Of a DNA stretch of 64,000 bases, positions 1 through 9,045 are shown piece after piece. The number at the start of each line of letters is the position of its first letter. The stretch's first letter is position 1. The notes beneath the pieces are model-generated. The model was not told the origin of the DNA, made no database searches, and saw nothing but the letters and a program-made list of their open reading frames with translations. The stretch is from Thiodiazotropha sp040506705 (lineage in GTDB: Bacteria > Pseudomonadota > Gammaproteobacteria > Chromatiales > Chromatiaceae): contig JBEVWG010000016.1 of NCBI GenBank assembly GCA_040506705.1, positions 93,890-157,889 of the forward strand, read 5' to 3'. The translations under genes and the position numbers were made by a program.

Positions 1-2
1 TT

Positions 3-620
3 ACCGGTCTGACCCGCAAAGAGGTCAGCCGTCTGCAGAAGATCGACACCCCGGATGTCAGCGCAATCGCCCACCAGTACAACCGGGCAGCCAGAGTTAT
101 CTCCGGCTGGCTTAGAGATCCGCGATTTTTAACCAAAAAAGGCCATCCGGCCCCACTAAAATTTGACCAGGGTAAAAACAATTTCAGTGATCTGGTGCGT
201 GAGCACAGTGGCGACGTCCCACCCAGGGCCATCTACGACGAACTCCATAGAGTCGGCACCATAGCCAAAGATGAATCGGGAAAAATAACACTGCTCAGTG
301 ATGGTTATATTCCGCGCACAGGCGAAACCGGCAAGCTGCATATCCTGGGTACCGATGTAGAGCTCCTTATTGAAACAATTGACCATAATCTGCAGACTGG
401 CTCGCAAACACCCCATTTTCAGCGCAAAGTCTCCTATAACAATCTACCAGCAGAAGTACTACCGGAATTTCGAAACCTAAGTGCTGAAAAGTCACAAGCG
501 CTACTATTGGAGTGCGACAAATTTCTTTCCCAACACGATAGGGATATTGAACCAAACTCAGAAGGTACCGGGCGCAAACAGGCGGGCATCGGTATCTACT
601 ACTTCGAAAAGGATGTATAG
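3..620 (+). CDS. DUF6502 family protein, 3' part only
   Basis: The reading frame is already open at the window edge, so the true start lies upstream; 205 codons are visible before the TAG at 618-620. The first visible residues (TGLTRKEVSRL) and the following RAARVISGWLRDPRF look like the helix-turn-helix-like N-terminal part of the DUF6502 family, whose function is unknown. The C-terminal half holds a GYIPRTGETGKL stretch and ends in IGIYYFEKDV. The next gene, a DUF5666 lipoprotein, begins within a few bases of the stop, so the two are probably co-transcribed and translationally coupled. Family assignment is from recall of sequence pattern, and no function is proposed. Confidence 0.75.
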   Translation, partial: TGLTRKEVSRLQKIDTPDVSAIAHQYNRAARVISGWLRDPRFLTKKGHPAPLKFDQGKNNFSDLVREHSGDVPPRAIYDELHRVGTIAKDESGKITLLSDGYIPRTGETGKLHILGTDVELLIETIDHNLQTGSQTPHFQRKVSYNNLPAEVLPEFRNLSAEKSQALLLECDKFLSQHDRDIEPNSEGTGRKQAGIGIYYFEKDV

Positions 621-624
621 CTGC

Positions 625-2040
625 ATGGTTAGACCAAACAGATTTTTTACCCCAATTGTCTGCGCCATATTGATCAGTGCACTCTATAGCTGTGGTGGTG
701 GAGGTGGTGGTTCACAGGTCGCAGACGGTGGCATAGGCGGAACCGGGGTTACTCAGGGTCGAGTCACCAGTTTTGGCTCTATTTTCGTCAATGGCATTGA
801 ATATGAGACAGACAATGCCAGCTTCACTGTCAACAATGCAGATGGAACCCAGGATGACCTGGCAATCGGCATGGTGGTGCGTATCAGCGGCAGCAGTGAT
901 CAGACCACCGCAACAGGCGAAGCGGAGAGTGTTGAGTACGACAGCTTGATCGAAGGGGTGATCGACGCCAATAACATCGCCACCAATGACACCCTGGTCA
1001 TCATGAATCAAACCATCGTGGTGGATCAGGATACTGTCTATGAGAATCCCTTCGATGCCACATCGCTGGAAGCACTGCCTACCAATAGTGTGGTAGAGGT
1101 AAGCGGCTTCACCGATGGAAACGGTGATATCCTGGCAACTCGCATTGAAGTCAAATCCCTGGGATGGGCCGGTGACGACCTGGAAGTATCTGGTGTTGTC
1201 AGCAATATATCGGGCACTCAGTTTCAGATAGGCGATCTGGTGATTGAAGCGGCTGACGCTCTACCTATCCCCCCTGAAGGCACCTTTGTAGAAGTTGAAG
1301 GTAATAGTTTTTCCGGCACTATCTTTGAGGCCGACACCATCGAAATCGAAGGGGACGGCAGCAACCAGATTGCTGATGATGGGGATGAGGTCGAAATCGA
1401 GGGAAGAATCACATCTGCGCTGAACAGCCAGGATCAGTTTGCACTGAACGGCCAGCTTGTCGATGCCTCAGCCACCAATTTCAGTGGTCAGACCAGCATG
1501 CTCACAGTTGGCCGGTTGGCCAAAGTGGAAGGTGTCATGGACGGATCCATACTCCTTGCTGAAGAGATCGAACTCAAGGTGGAAGCATCGGAAAGAGGCG
1601 AATTGGCCGGCATCCTGGGCGCTGATAACGTTGATACTGCTGCGGGAACGATCACCCTGCTTGGCCAGACCATCCAGGTCAACAACTCCACCATCATGAA
1701 AAGTGATCTGGAGGGTGAGTCCACCTTTACCCTGACTCAACTCGAAGCGACAGACTACCTGGAAGCCAAAATCTATAGCGATAACGGTGTTTTGATCGCC
1801 ACAAAACTTGAGCGTGATGACCCACCACGCAACCACACTGCCGAAGTCGAGGGAACCCCAACCCTCATTGATGACAATACGATCAGCGTTTTTGGGGTTG
1901 TCGTGGATCTATCCGGCGTTAATTATCAATTCTCTTCCAGTTTGGTTGAGATTGATGGCGACTATATCGATGGTGTATTTGTCGCCAGCTCGATTGAAAG
2001 CGAAGATGACCAGGATAGCGATCATCATGATCATGATTGA
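625..2040 (+). CDS. DUF5666 repeat lipoprotein
   Basis: A secreted lipoprotein of about 471 residues. The N-terminus has basic residues, a hydrophobic run and a lipobox ending LYSC followed by six glycines, so it should be lipidated and anchored in an outer leaflet. The rest is about five or six degenerate repeats of roughly 65 residues, each with a pattern like G-x-V/I ... F-x-ING ... G-x-V-V-E-V-x-G ... A-x-x-I-E, which is the DUF5666 domain; these probably fold as small beta-barrels. The tail is acidic and histidine-rich (DDQDSDHHDHD), which might bind metal. ATG 613 is an alternative start overlapping the upstream stop; ATG 625 leaves AGGA eleven bases upstream. An unbroken frame reaches back to 481, but the lipobox favours the short form. 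Function unknown. Confidence 0.8.
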   Translation: MVRPNRFFTPIVCAILISALYSCGGGGGGSQVADGGIGGTGVTQGRVTSFGSIFVNGIEYETDNASFTVNNADGTQDDLAIGMVVRISGSSDQTTATGEAESVEYDSLIEGVIDANNIATNDTLVIMNQTIVVDQDTVYENPFDATSLEALPTNSVVEVSGFTDGNGDILATRIEVKSLGWAGDDLEVSGVVSNISGTQFQIGDLVIEAADALPIPPEGTFVEVEGNSFSGTIFEADTIEIEGDGSNQIADDGDEVEIEGRITSALNSQDQFALNGQLVDASATNFSGQTSMLTVGRLAKVEGVMDGSILLAEEIELKVEASERGELAGILGADNVDTAAGTITLLGQTIQVNNSTIMKSDLEGESTFTLTQLEATDYLEAKIYSDNGVLIATKLERDDPPRNHTAEVEGTPTLIDDNTISVFGVVVDLSGVNYQFSSSLVEIDGDYIDGVFVASSIESEDDQDSDHHDHD

Positions 2041-2056
2041 GATTTAATCGATAAAA

Positions 2057-2091
2057 GCCAACCAGACCTAGCGATACCGGGCCTGGTTGGC
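2057..2091 (+). terminator. Hairpin after the DUF5666 gene
   Basis: Inverted arms GCCAACCAG and CTGGTTGGC, extendable with one mismatch, lie 17 bases after the stop codon. No clear T-run follows (ACTATTAAG), so it may be a weak terminator or a 3'-end stabilising hairpin. Confidence 0.4.
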
Positions 2092-2411
2092 ACTATTAAG
2101 CTGACACCTTTATAGCCATCTTCAGGGCTCCAACCATTCCCAGCCAGTTGAGCATGGATTTTCACAAATTACTGCAATCACCACTCGCGCAGAAGCCACA
2201 GTTTCAAGTATAAAATCTTTTTTATCCTCAAAAAGCGTGAATTCTGCGTTAATCCCCATCCCCATTCTTGCTCAACTCCTGTACCATTGATAGATTAGCC
2301 GTCTTTTGGTTTATCCAGGATCTTTCGGACAGATGTAGTTGCAATCCCGCTACCCTCCAGAGCCCCGATAAACCCATATATCAACCACTGACACGAGAAG
2401 ATAAAAGATCC
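2092..2411 (+). other. Intergenic region upstream of mreB
   Basis: About 320 bases with no convincing gene. An in-frame extension of mreB reaches back to 2268, but it does not resemble MreB. The stretch should carry the promoter of the elongasome operon; I see AT-rich tracts around 2210-2230 (TATAAAATC) but no well-spaced -35/-10 pair I would defend. Confidence 0.4.
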
Positions 2412-3461
2412 ATGCTGTTCAGACGCATCCGTGGCTTATTTTCCAATGATCTTTCCATCGATCTGGGTACCGCCAACACACTAATTTACGCCCGCGGTCA
2501 GGGCATTGTGTTAAACGAACCATCCGTGGTCGCTATCCGCCAGGACAGAGGTCCGGGTGGCGCCAAATCGGTAGTTGCCGTCGGTGAGGACGCCAAAAAA
2601 ATGCTTGGCCGAACCCCTGCAAACATTACCGCAATCCGACCGATGAAAGAGGGCGTCATTGCCGATTTCACAGTCACTGAAAAGATGCTGCAATATTTCA
2701 TCCACAAGGTTCATGAGACACGAATCATTCGTCCCAGCCCGCGGGTACTCGTCTGTGTACCCTGTGGCTCCACCCAGGTTGAGCGCCGCGCGATCAAAGA
2801 ATCAGCCGCCGGTGCAGGAGCGCGTGAGGTCTACCTGATCGAAGAGCCGATGTCTGCCGCGATTGGTGCAGGTCTGCCGGTTGATGAGGCCCGTGGATCG
2901 ATGGTACTGGATATCGGTGGTGGCACATCAGAAGTCGCAATTATCTCGTTGAACGGTATCGTCTACGCCAATTCAGTCAGAGTCGGCGGCGATCGCTTTG
3001 ACGAAGCAATCGTCAACTATGTCCGTCGTAACTACGGCACCCTGATCGGTGAGGCCACTGCTGAACGCATCAAACATGAGATCGGCTCCGCCTATCCAGG
3101 CAATGAAGTGAAGGAGATCGATGTCAAAGGCCGCAATCTTGCAGAAGGCATTCCCCGGAGCTTCACCCTCAACAGTAATGAGATCCTGGAAGCACTTCAG
3201 GAACCACTTTCTGGCATTGTTGGCGCAGTAAAAACGGCGCTGGAACAGACGCCTCCGGAACTTGGGGCAGATGTTGCCGAGCGGGGTATTGTACTTACCG
3301 GTGGCGGTGCTTTACTGAAAGATATCGACCGCTTACTGCAGGAGGAGACCGGCCTGCCTGTGATCGTGGCAGAAGACCCTCTGACCTGTGTCGCCCGGGG
3401 CGGCGGTCGGGCATTGGAGTTGATTGACGAGCGAGGTGGTGAGTTCTTCATGGTTGACTAA
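2412..3461 (+). CDS. mreB: Rod shape-determining protein MreB
   Basis: Bacterial actin that forms membrane-bound filaments and positions the elongasome for sidewall peptidoglycan synthesis. The 349-residue product starts MLFRRIRGLFSNDLSIDLG, close to the family norm of about 347. The actin-type phosphate-1 loop DLGTANTLIY is at residues about 17-26, the phosphate-2 loop DIGGGTSEVAI is in the middle, and the adenosine motif LTGGGALL is near the C-terminus. An amphipathic N-terminal helix for membrane contact is present. ATG 2412 is chosen because the longer frame from 2268 adds unrelated sequence. It is first in a same-strand run with mreC, mreD, mrdA and rodA. Confidence 0.97.
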   Translation: MLFRRIRGLFSNDLSIDLGTANTLIYARGQGIVLNEPSVVAIRQDRGPGGAKSVVAVGEDAKKMLGRTPANITAIRPMKEGVIADFTVTEKMLQYFIHKVHETRIIRPSPRVLVCVPCGSTQVERRAIKESAAGAGAREVYLIEEPMSAAIGAGLPVDEARGSMVLDIGGGTSEVAIISLNGIVYANSVRVGGDRFDEAIVNYVRRNYGTLIGEATAERIKHEIGSAYPGNEVKEIDVKGRNLAEGIPRSFTLNSNEILEALQEPLSGIVGAVKTALEQTPPELGADVAERGIVLTGGGALLKDIDRLLQEETGLPVIVAEDPLTCVARGGGRALELIDERGGEFFMVD

Positions 3462-3541
3462 AGGGTTTCTCAGCTGCGAATTCTCTCCCCGGAGTGAGCG
3501 CTAGCACTTAGGCAACCCACACTATATGGAGCCATTCAGCC

Positions 3542-4450
3542 ATTAAACTTATCTTTACACAGGGGCCGTCCATCACTACCCGTTTGGTGGTGGCTGCGCT
3601 CCTCTCCACTTCATTGATGGTTCTGGATCATCGGTATAACCACCTGGAATCACTACGCTCCGCCCTGTCTGTACTACTCTATCCAATCCAATACCTTGCC
3701 AGCCTGCCTCTATTGCTGAGTGAATCGGCCAGTGAAGCCATCGTCAGTCGCTCACAGCTAGAGGAACAGAGGGATAGCCTGCATCTGGAAAACCTTCAAT
3801 TACGCGCCAGGCTACAGAAGTTTGAGGCTCTTGAGGCTGAAAACATGCGCTTAAGAGGCCTGCTTGACTCCTCCTTCAAGGTTGGCGACCGGGTACTGAT
3901 TGCTGAACTGATCGCTGTCGAACAGGATCCTTTCCGTCAACAGGTGTTAATCAATAAAGGCAAAAGCTCAGGTCTGTTTGAAGGACAGCCTGTTCTGGAT
4001 GCCAATGCAGTCGTTGGCCAGGTAACCCATATCAATCCATTTAACGCCAGTGTTTTATTGATCACCGATGCAGCGCACGCCTTACCTGTTCAGGTCAATC
4101 GAAACGGTCTCCGCACCATTGCGCTCGGCACAGGCTTGATCAACAGGCTGGAACTACCCCACCTACCCAATAATGCCGATATCCAGGTAGGTGATCTGCT
4201 GATCACCTCAGGTCTGGGGGGAGGATTCCCCCCCGGTTACCCCGTAGCGGAAGTGATAGAGGTACGACGAGAACCCGGACAGCCTTTCGCATCAGTGATA
4301 GCCCAGACCACGGCCCATCTGGACAGGATACGTGAAGTACTGTTGGTCTGGACCCTCGATCCCAGTGTCTCTATTGCTGAATCCAGGGTAGTTACACCGC
4401 CCTCCAATGAGGCTGTAGATACGACTTCTGAAGCCGAGGAGGCTGAATGA
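3542..4450 (+). CDS. mreC: Rod shape-determining protein MreC, probable AUU start
   Basis: Bitopic inner-membrane protein that links MreB to the periplasmic synthases. It has a short cytoplasmic tail, one membrane span (LVVAALLSTSLMVLDH), a coiled coil (about residues 60-105, LEEQRDSLHLENLQLRARL) and the beta-rich MreC domain. The frame is open from 3512, but no ATG, GTG, TTG or CTG occurs before TTG 3584. Starting at ATT 3542 gives (M)KLIFTQGPSITTRL, which lines up residue for residue with the E. coli N-terminus MKPIFSRGPSLQIRL. GGAG lies at 3528-3531, ten bases before the ATT. TTG 3584 would remove the conserved tail and has no ribosome site. Product 302 residues. The stop overlaps the mreD start (ATGA). 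Confidence 0.93.
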   Translation: MKLIFTQGPSITTRLVVAALLSTSLMVLDHRYNHLESLRSALSVLLYPIQYLASLPLLLSESASEAIVSRSQLEEQRDSLHLENLQLRARLQKFEALEAENMRLRGLLDSSFKVGDRVLIAELIAVEQDPFRQQVLINKGKSSGLFEGQPVLDANAVVGQVTHINPFNASVLLITDAAHALPVQVNRNGLRTIALGTGLINRLELPHLPNNADIQVGDLLITSGLGGGFPPGYPVAEVIEVRREPGQPFASVIAQTTAHLDRIREVLLVWTLDPSVSIAESRVVTPPSNEAVDTTSEAEEAE

Positions 4451-4935
4451 TCGGTCAATCTCCAAGCCGTAACTCCGTTATCTATATAACCCTGCTTGCT
4501 GGATTCATTCTCACCATCATGCCACTTCCCGAATGGGCAAACGCCTACCGTCCGCAATGGGTTGCTCTGATACTGATCTATTGGTGCATGCAACGTCCTG
4601 AACGTATCGGAGTAGGTGTGGGATTTACCACCGGCTTTTTGCTGGATGTGCTCACTGGCACCCTGCTTGGTCAACACGCTTTAGGTTTTTCTGTCATCGC
4701 CTACATCATGTTAAGACTGCATCTACGGGTAAGGGTCATGCCATTGCGGCAACAGGTATTCACCATTTTCATACTGTTACTGGTTGAACGACTGCTCGCA
4801 CTTTGGTCTACCGGAGCTGCCAACTATCCAACCCCCTCACTCTGGTACTGGGTTACACCGCTAATCAGTACTTTGCTCTGGCCCTGGGTCTATATTCTAT
4901 TGCGGGATATCAGCCACCGCTTTAATGTCAGTTAA
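4447..4935 (+). CDS. mreD: Rod shape-determining protein MreD
   Basis: Small integral membrane protein of the elongasome that partners MreC. The 162 residues form about five hydrophobic spans (for example VIYITLLAGFILTIMPL and FTIFILLLVERLLALW), as expected for the family. It contains the conserved-looking region RPQWVALILIYWCMQRPE. Its ATG overlaps the mreC stop as ATGA, and only three bases separate its stop from mrdA, so translation is coupled through the operon. Confidence 0.93.
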   Translation: MIGQSPSRNSVIYITLLAGFILTIMPLPEWANAYRPQWVALILIYWCMQRPERIGVGVGFTTGFLLDVLTGTLLGQHALGFSVIAYIMLRLHLRVRVMPLRQQVFTIFILLLVERLLALWSTGAANYPTPSLWYWVTPLISTLLWPWVYILLRDISHRFNVS

Positions 4936-4938
4936 CCT

Positions 4939-6783
4939 ATGCCTCAATCCTCAATCAAGGACTATCTGCACGAGAGCCAGCTCTTCCTGGGACGGGCAAT
5001 CGTCTCCAGCATCCTGGTTATCATCGCCCTGGGGGTACTGGTTGGCAGACTTTTTTTTCTCCAGGTAGAGAATCACGAACACTTCACCACCCTATCTCAG
5101 GATAATCGGGTAAAACTTGAGCCTCTGCCTCCAACCCGAGGTTTGATCTTCGATCGTAATGGCACCATCCTGGCGCAAAACCTGCCTGCCTATAGCCTGG
5201 AGATCGTCCCGGAAAAGACCAAGGATTTACAGACAACAATCGACCGTCTGAGTGAAATCATCACCATCAGTGAGGATGATATCCAGCGTTTTCACCGCTT
5301 ACGCAAACAGCGCCGACGTTTCGACAGCATTCCCATCCGAGTGCGTCTGCAGGAAGAGGAGGTTGCACGGATCGCTATCCATCGCCACAGATTTCCCGGT
5401 GTGGATGTCAAAGCCACCCTGCTTCGAGACTATCCACAAGGAGTTCAGACAGCTCATTTGTTGGGATACGTTGGCCGGATCAATGAAAAAGAGCTGCTGC
5501 AGATCGACACCAGCAACTACAGTGGCACAGACTTCATCGGCAAGAACGGCGTCGAAAAGAGCTATGAAAGCATGCTGCATGGCCAGGTAGGCCTGCAACA
5601 GGTGGAGGTCAACGCCAAAGGACGGGTGCTTCGGGTACTTGAAAATCAACCCCCTCAGCCTGGCGACAACCTGCAGCTATTTCTGGATATGGAGCTGCAA
5701 TCCACCGCCCTGGAGGCTCTGGGAGAGTACAACGGCGCTGTGGTGGCGATGGATATTGAAACCGGGGGGGTTCTGACCCTGGTGAGTAAGCCGGGTTACA
5801 ACCCAAACCTTTTTGTTGATGGCATCAGCAGCAAAGCTTACAGAGCACTGGAATCATCCCTGGATAATCCTCTGTTTAATCGCGCCATAAGAGGGCAGTA
5901 TCCTCCCGGCTCCACAGTTAAGCCATTTATTGGCCTGGCTGGTCTGGAGTACGACGTGGTTGGCTTTCACCAGGAGACCTACTGCCCTGGTTACTACCAA
6001 TTACCCGGCAAGGAGCACAAATACCGAGACTGGAAAAAGTGGGGCCATGGAAAAGTCGATATGCATCAGGCAATCGTGCAGTCCTGCGATGTCTACTACT
6101 ATGAGCTTGCCAGAACACTGGGGATCGACCGGTTGCACGAATTTCTCACTGGATTCGGTTTCGGAATCCCTTCTAAAGTTGACCTGGATGGTGAGTTGTC
6201 AGGATTGATGCCAAGTCGTGATTGGAAACAGAGTAAACGTCGCGAACCCTGGTATCCCGGAGAGACATTGATCGTCGGTATCGGTCAAGGCTACTTTCTG
6301 GCCACCCCACTCCAATTGGCGTCCGCAACCGCGACCCTTGCTAACCGGGGACATCGAATTCGACCAAGGGTGGTTGCAACCATTGAAAGTCCGGATAAGG
6401 TTAAAAGGGAGAGCCCGAAGATTGAAGATGTTTTACATCAGCTCGATCCGGAGCATTGGAACCAGGTGATCAGTGCCATGACTGACGTGGTCGAGGGTCA
6501 ACGGGGTACAGCGAGATCCATCAGAAGCAACGAATATCGTATAGCCGGTAAAACAGGTACTGCGCAAGTATTCAGCGTCAAACAGGATGAGGAGTATGAT
6601 GAGGAGAATACCGCTAAACGAAAGCGGGATCATGCACTGTTTATCGCCTTCGCACCTGTTGAATCACCTAAAATAGCAATCGCTGTGGTGGTGGAAAATG
6701 GCGGCCATGGGGGATCGGTAGCAGCGCCGATTGCGCGTAAAGTTATGGACAGTTATCTGCTGAAAAATCAACAGGATCAATAG
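4939..6783 (+). CDS. mrdA: Penicillin-binding protein 2, elongasome transpeptidase
   Basis: DD-transpeptidase that cross-links new peptidoglycan during cell elongation, working with RodA. The 614-residue product has one N-terminal membrane span (about 20-42), a PBP dimerisation (pedestal) domain and a C-terminal transpeptidase domain. The active-site motifs are all present: STVK with the catalytic Ser at about 325, SCD at about 380 (VQSCDVYYY), and KTG (AGKTGTAQVF) at about 538. Length is close to the E. coli protein (633). Its TAG stop shares its last base with the rodA GTG start. Confidence 0.96.
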   Translation: MPQSSIKDYLHESQLFLGRAIVSSILVIIALGVLVGRLFFLQVENHEHFTTLSQDNRVKLEPLPPTRGLIFDRNGTILAQNLPAYSLEIVPEKTKDLQTTIDRLSEIITISEDDIQRFHRLRKQRRRFDSIPIRVRLQEEEVARIAIHRHRFPGVDVKATLLRDYPQGVQTAHLLGYVGRINEKELLQIDTSNYSGTDFIGKNGVEKSYESMLHGQVGLQQVEVNAKGRVLRVLENQPPQPGDNLQLFLDMELQSTALEALGEYNGAVVAMDIETGGVLTLVSKPGYNPNLFVDGISSKAYRALESSLDNPLFNRAIRGQYPPGSTVKPFIGLAGLEYDVVGFHQETYCPGYYQLPGKEHKYRDWKKWGHGKVDMHQAIVQSCDVYYYELARTLGIDRLHEFLTGFGFGIPSKVDLDGELSGLMPSRDWKQSKRREPWYPGETLIVGIGQGYFLATPLQLASATATLANRGHRIRPRVVATIESPDKVKRESPKIEDVLHQLDPEHWNQVISAMTDVVEGQRGTARSIRSNEYRIAGKTGTAQVFSVKQDEEYDEENTAKRKRDHALFIAFAPVESPKIAIAVVVENGGHGGSVAAPIARKVMDSYLLKNQQDQ

Positions 6784-7913
6784 TGGCTAAGCCGCACATT
6801 ACATTCCACGACTCTCAACCAGCCAAGGCCTATGGTCTTCTGGCCTGGCTGCATATCGACTTACCCTTGCTACTGTCGTTGTTGATGCTGGTCGGTGTCG
6901 GACTGACAATTCTGTTCAGTGCCGGAGATGAGGAGATGATCCTGCTGCAGAAACAGTTGGTTCGCCTGGGTTTCGGATTCACTGTTATGGTCATACTTGC
7001 TCAAATACACCCTGATAATTTCCGCCGATGGTCCCCTTGGCTGTATGGCCTGGGCATTCTATTTCTGATTTCGGTCATTCTGTTCGGTGAACTCGGTAAA
7101 GGGGCGCAACGCTGGCTCGACCTCGGTTTTGTTCGTTTCCAGCCCTCGGAGATGTTCAAACTCACACTGCCAATGGTGATTGCCTGGTATCTGGCAGAAA
7201 AACGGCTTCCCCCAAGCCCATCAAGATTGATTACAGCAGCCTTGTTCACCATTATCCCGGTGCTGCTCATCGCAAAACAGCCAGATCTTGGCACTGCCCT
7301 ATTGGTAGGATCAGGTGGCGCGTTTGCCCTTTTTCTGGCGGGCATCAGTTGGCGCCTGATTTTTATCGCCGGCGCACTCATGGCGGCCATGGGTCCCCTT
7401 GCCTGGTACCTGATGCACGACTACCAACGGCAACGTGTACTTACTTTTCTCAACCCGGAGAGTGACCCCCTTGGTACGGGCTATCACATTATCCAGTCCA
7501 AAATAGCCATCGGATCAGGAGGGATCAGCGGTAAAGGCTGGCTGAACGGTACTCAATCCCATCTGGAATTCCTCCCAGAAAGACATACTGATTTCATTTT
7601 TGCAGTTATCTCGGAGGAGTTCGGATTAGTCGGAATCATCGCCCTGCTGATCCTCTATCTATTTATCATCCTAAGAGGGCTATATATCGCCTCCCAGGCC
7701 CAGGATACCTTCGGTCGCATTCTCGCAGGCGCATTATCACTGATATTTTTTGTCTATCTTTTTGTGAATGCGGGAATGGTTACCGGTTTACTACCTGTTG
7801 TGGGTGTACCCTTACCCTTGATCAGTTACGGCGGCACATCCCTGGTGACCATTTTGGCAAGCTTCGGTATGCTGATGTCCATACAAACACACAAAAAATT
7901 GCTACCAACATAG
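6783..7913 (+). CDS. rodA: Peptidoglycan glycosyltransferase RodA
   Basis: SEDS-family glycosyltransferase that polymerises lipid II for sidewall growth, paired with PBP2. The 376 residues hold about ten membrane spans. Conserved SEDS stretches are visible: RWLDLGFVRFQPSEMFKL, AKQPDLGTALL, GSGGISGKGWLNGTQS, LPERHTDFIFAVISEEFG and the C-terminal PLISYGGTSLV. GTG start overlaps the mrdA stop by one base. The order mreBCD-mrdA-rodA is the common proteobacterial elongasome operon. Confidence 0.96.
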   Translation: MAKPHITFHDSQPAKAYGLLAWLHIDLPLLLSLLMLVGVGLTILFSAGDEEMILLQKQLVRLGFGFTVMVILAQIHPDNFRRWSPWLYGLGILFLISVILFGELGKGAQRWLDLGFVRFQPSEMFKLTLPMVIAWYLAEKRLPPSPSRLITAALFTIIPVLLIAKQPDLGTALLVGSGGAFALFLAGISWRLIFIAGALMAAMGPLAWYLMHDYQRQRVLTFLNPESDPLGTGYHIIQSKIAIGSGGISGKGWLNGTQSHLEFLPERHTDFIFAVISEEFGLVGIIALLILYLFIILRGLYIASQAQDTFGRILAGALSLIFFVYLFVNAGMVTGLLPVVGVPLPLISYGGTSLVTILASFGMLMSIQTHKKLLPT

Positions 7914-7915
7914 AT

Positions 7916-8929
7916 ATGAAGCAAATAACGACACAACTTATACTTGTTTTTCTCCTTAGCCTGAGCAACCTGGCCTGCGCCCATACGCCTCAGATGAGAG
8001 CTGAATATAAGGCTTTCGCTACGGAGATGGCTGACAAACATGGATTCAAGGCTGAAGAGGTTGAAAAGCTACTCATCGGCACCCGATACAGAGACGATAT
8101 TATCGCTGCCATCACACGACCGGCTGAATCCAAAGCCTGGCACCAGTATCGACCGATTTTCATCAAGCCAGACCGTGTGGCTGGTGGTTTAAAATTCTGG
8201 AAGGAGAACGAATCGCTGCTGGAAAAAGCCAATCAAACATTTGGGGTTCCAGCAGAGATCATCGTCGCTATTATTGGGGTTGAGACCCGTTATGGGCGCC
8301 ATACGGGCAAGTACCGGGTTGTCGACGCCCTCACAACCCTCGCTTTCGGTTATCCAAAACGCGCCAAGTTCTTCCGCCGGGAGCTTGAAGAGTTTCTGTT
8401 ACTCAGCCGTGAAGAGCAGGTCGATCCGGCTGGCGCATTAGGATCTTATGCAGGCGCCATGGGTAAACCTCAATTTATTTCAAGCAGTTACCGTCAGTAT
8501 GCCGTGGATGGCGATGGCGATAACAAGCGAGACCTATGGCACAATAATGCCGACATCATTGCCAGTGTCGCGAACTATTTCAAGGTACATGGCTGGAAGA
8601 AGGGTCAACCGATCACTCGACAAGTCCATGGGTCCGATGCTCTACAACGCTATGTGGATGCGGGTATGAAACCGAGCATACAGGTTGCAGAGTTGCTTGC
8701 TGAAGGGGTCAAACCCCTCAACCAGGAACCACTCGACCCGGAAGCGTTGACCAGTCTGATCAAACTTGATGCCGGGAGTCAGCAGGAGTATTGGCTGGGT
8801 CTTCACAACTTCTACGTGATCACCCGTTACAATCACAGCAATCTCTACGCCATGGCTGCCTACCAGCTTAGCCAGGAGATCCTTGCTGCCAAGCGAGCAG
8901 CAGAAAAGGCTTCGTCCTCTAACCAATAG
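7916..8929 (+). CDS. mltB: Lytic murein transglycosylase B
   Basis: Periplasmic lytic transglycosylase (SLT-B type) that cleaves MurNAc-GlcNAc bonds to 1,6-anhydro products. The 337-residue product has a signal sequence ending near NLACAH. A cysteine is present at residue 21, but the preceding residues do not make a good lipobox, so soluble export or a degenerate lipoprotein are both possible. The catalytic glutamate is in GVETRYGRHTG (about residue 123), followed by the substrate-binding ALTTLAFGYPKRAKFFRREL and GSYAGAMGKPQFISSSYR motifs. It starts two bases after rodA, so it belongs to the elongasome operon. Confidence 0.95.
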   Translation: MKQITTQLILVFLLSLSNLACAHTPQMRAEYKAFATEMADKHGFKAEEVEKLLIGTRYRDDIIAAITRPAESKAWHQYRPIFIKPDRVAGGLKFWKENESLLEKANQTFGVPAEIIVAIIGVETRYGRHTGKYRVVDALTTLAFGYPKRAKFFRRELEEFLLLSREEQVDPAGALGSYAGAMGKPQFISSSYRQYAVDGDGDNKRDLWHNNADIIASVANYFKVHGWKKGQPITRQVHGSDALQRYVDAGMKPSIQVAELLAEGVKPLNQEPLDPEALTSLIKLDAGSQQEYWLGLHNFYVITRYNHSNLYAMAAYQLSQEILAAKRAAEKASSSNQ

Positions 8930-9045
8930 AGCTTATGGTGATGTTGTACTGTGTCGGGTGTAGGGAATTTCATCGGCTTTCATCAAACCAGTATTTTACG
9001 AGGTATGCTTTGCAGGACCGTAAGATTCGCCCGTGGATATAATCG

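Noticed and set aside
2268..2411. 48-codon extension of mreB
   Set aside because: Unrelated to MreB N-termini; ATG 2412 gives the usual length and amphipathic start.
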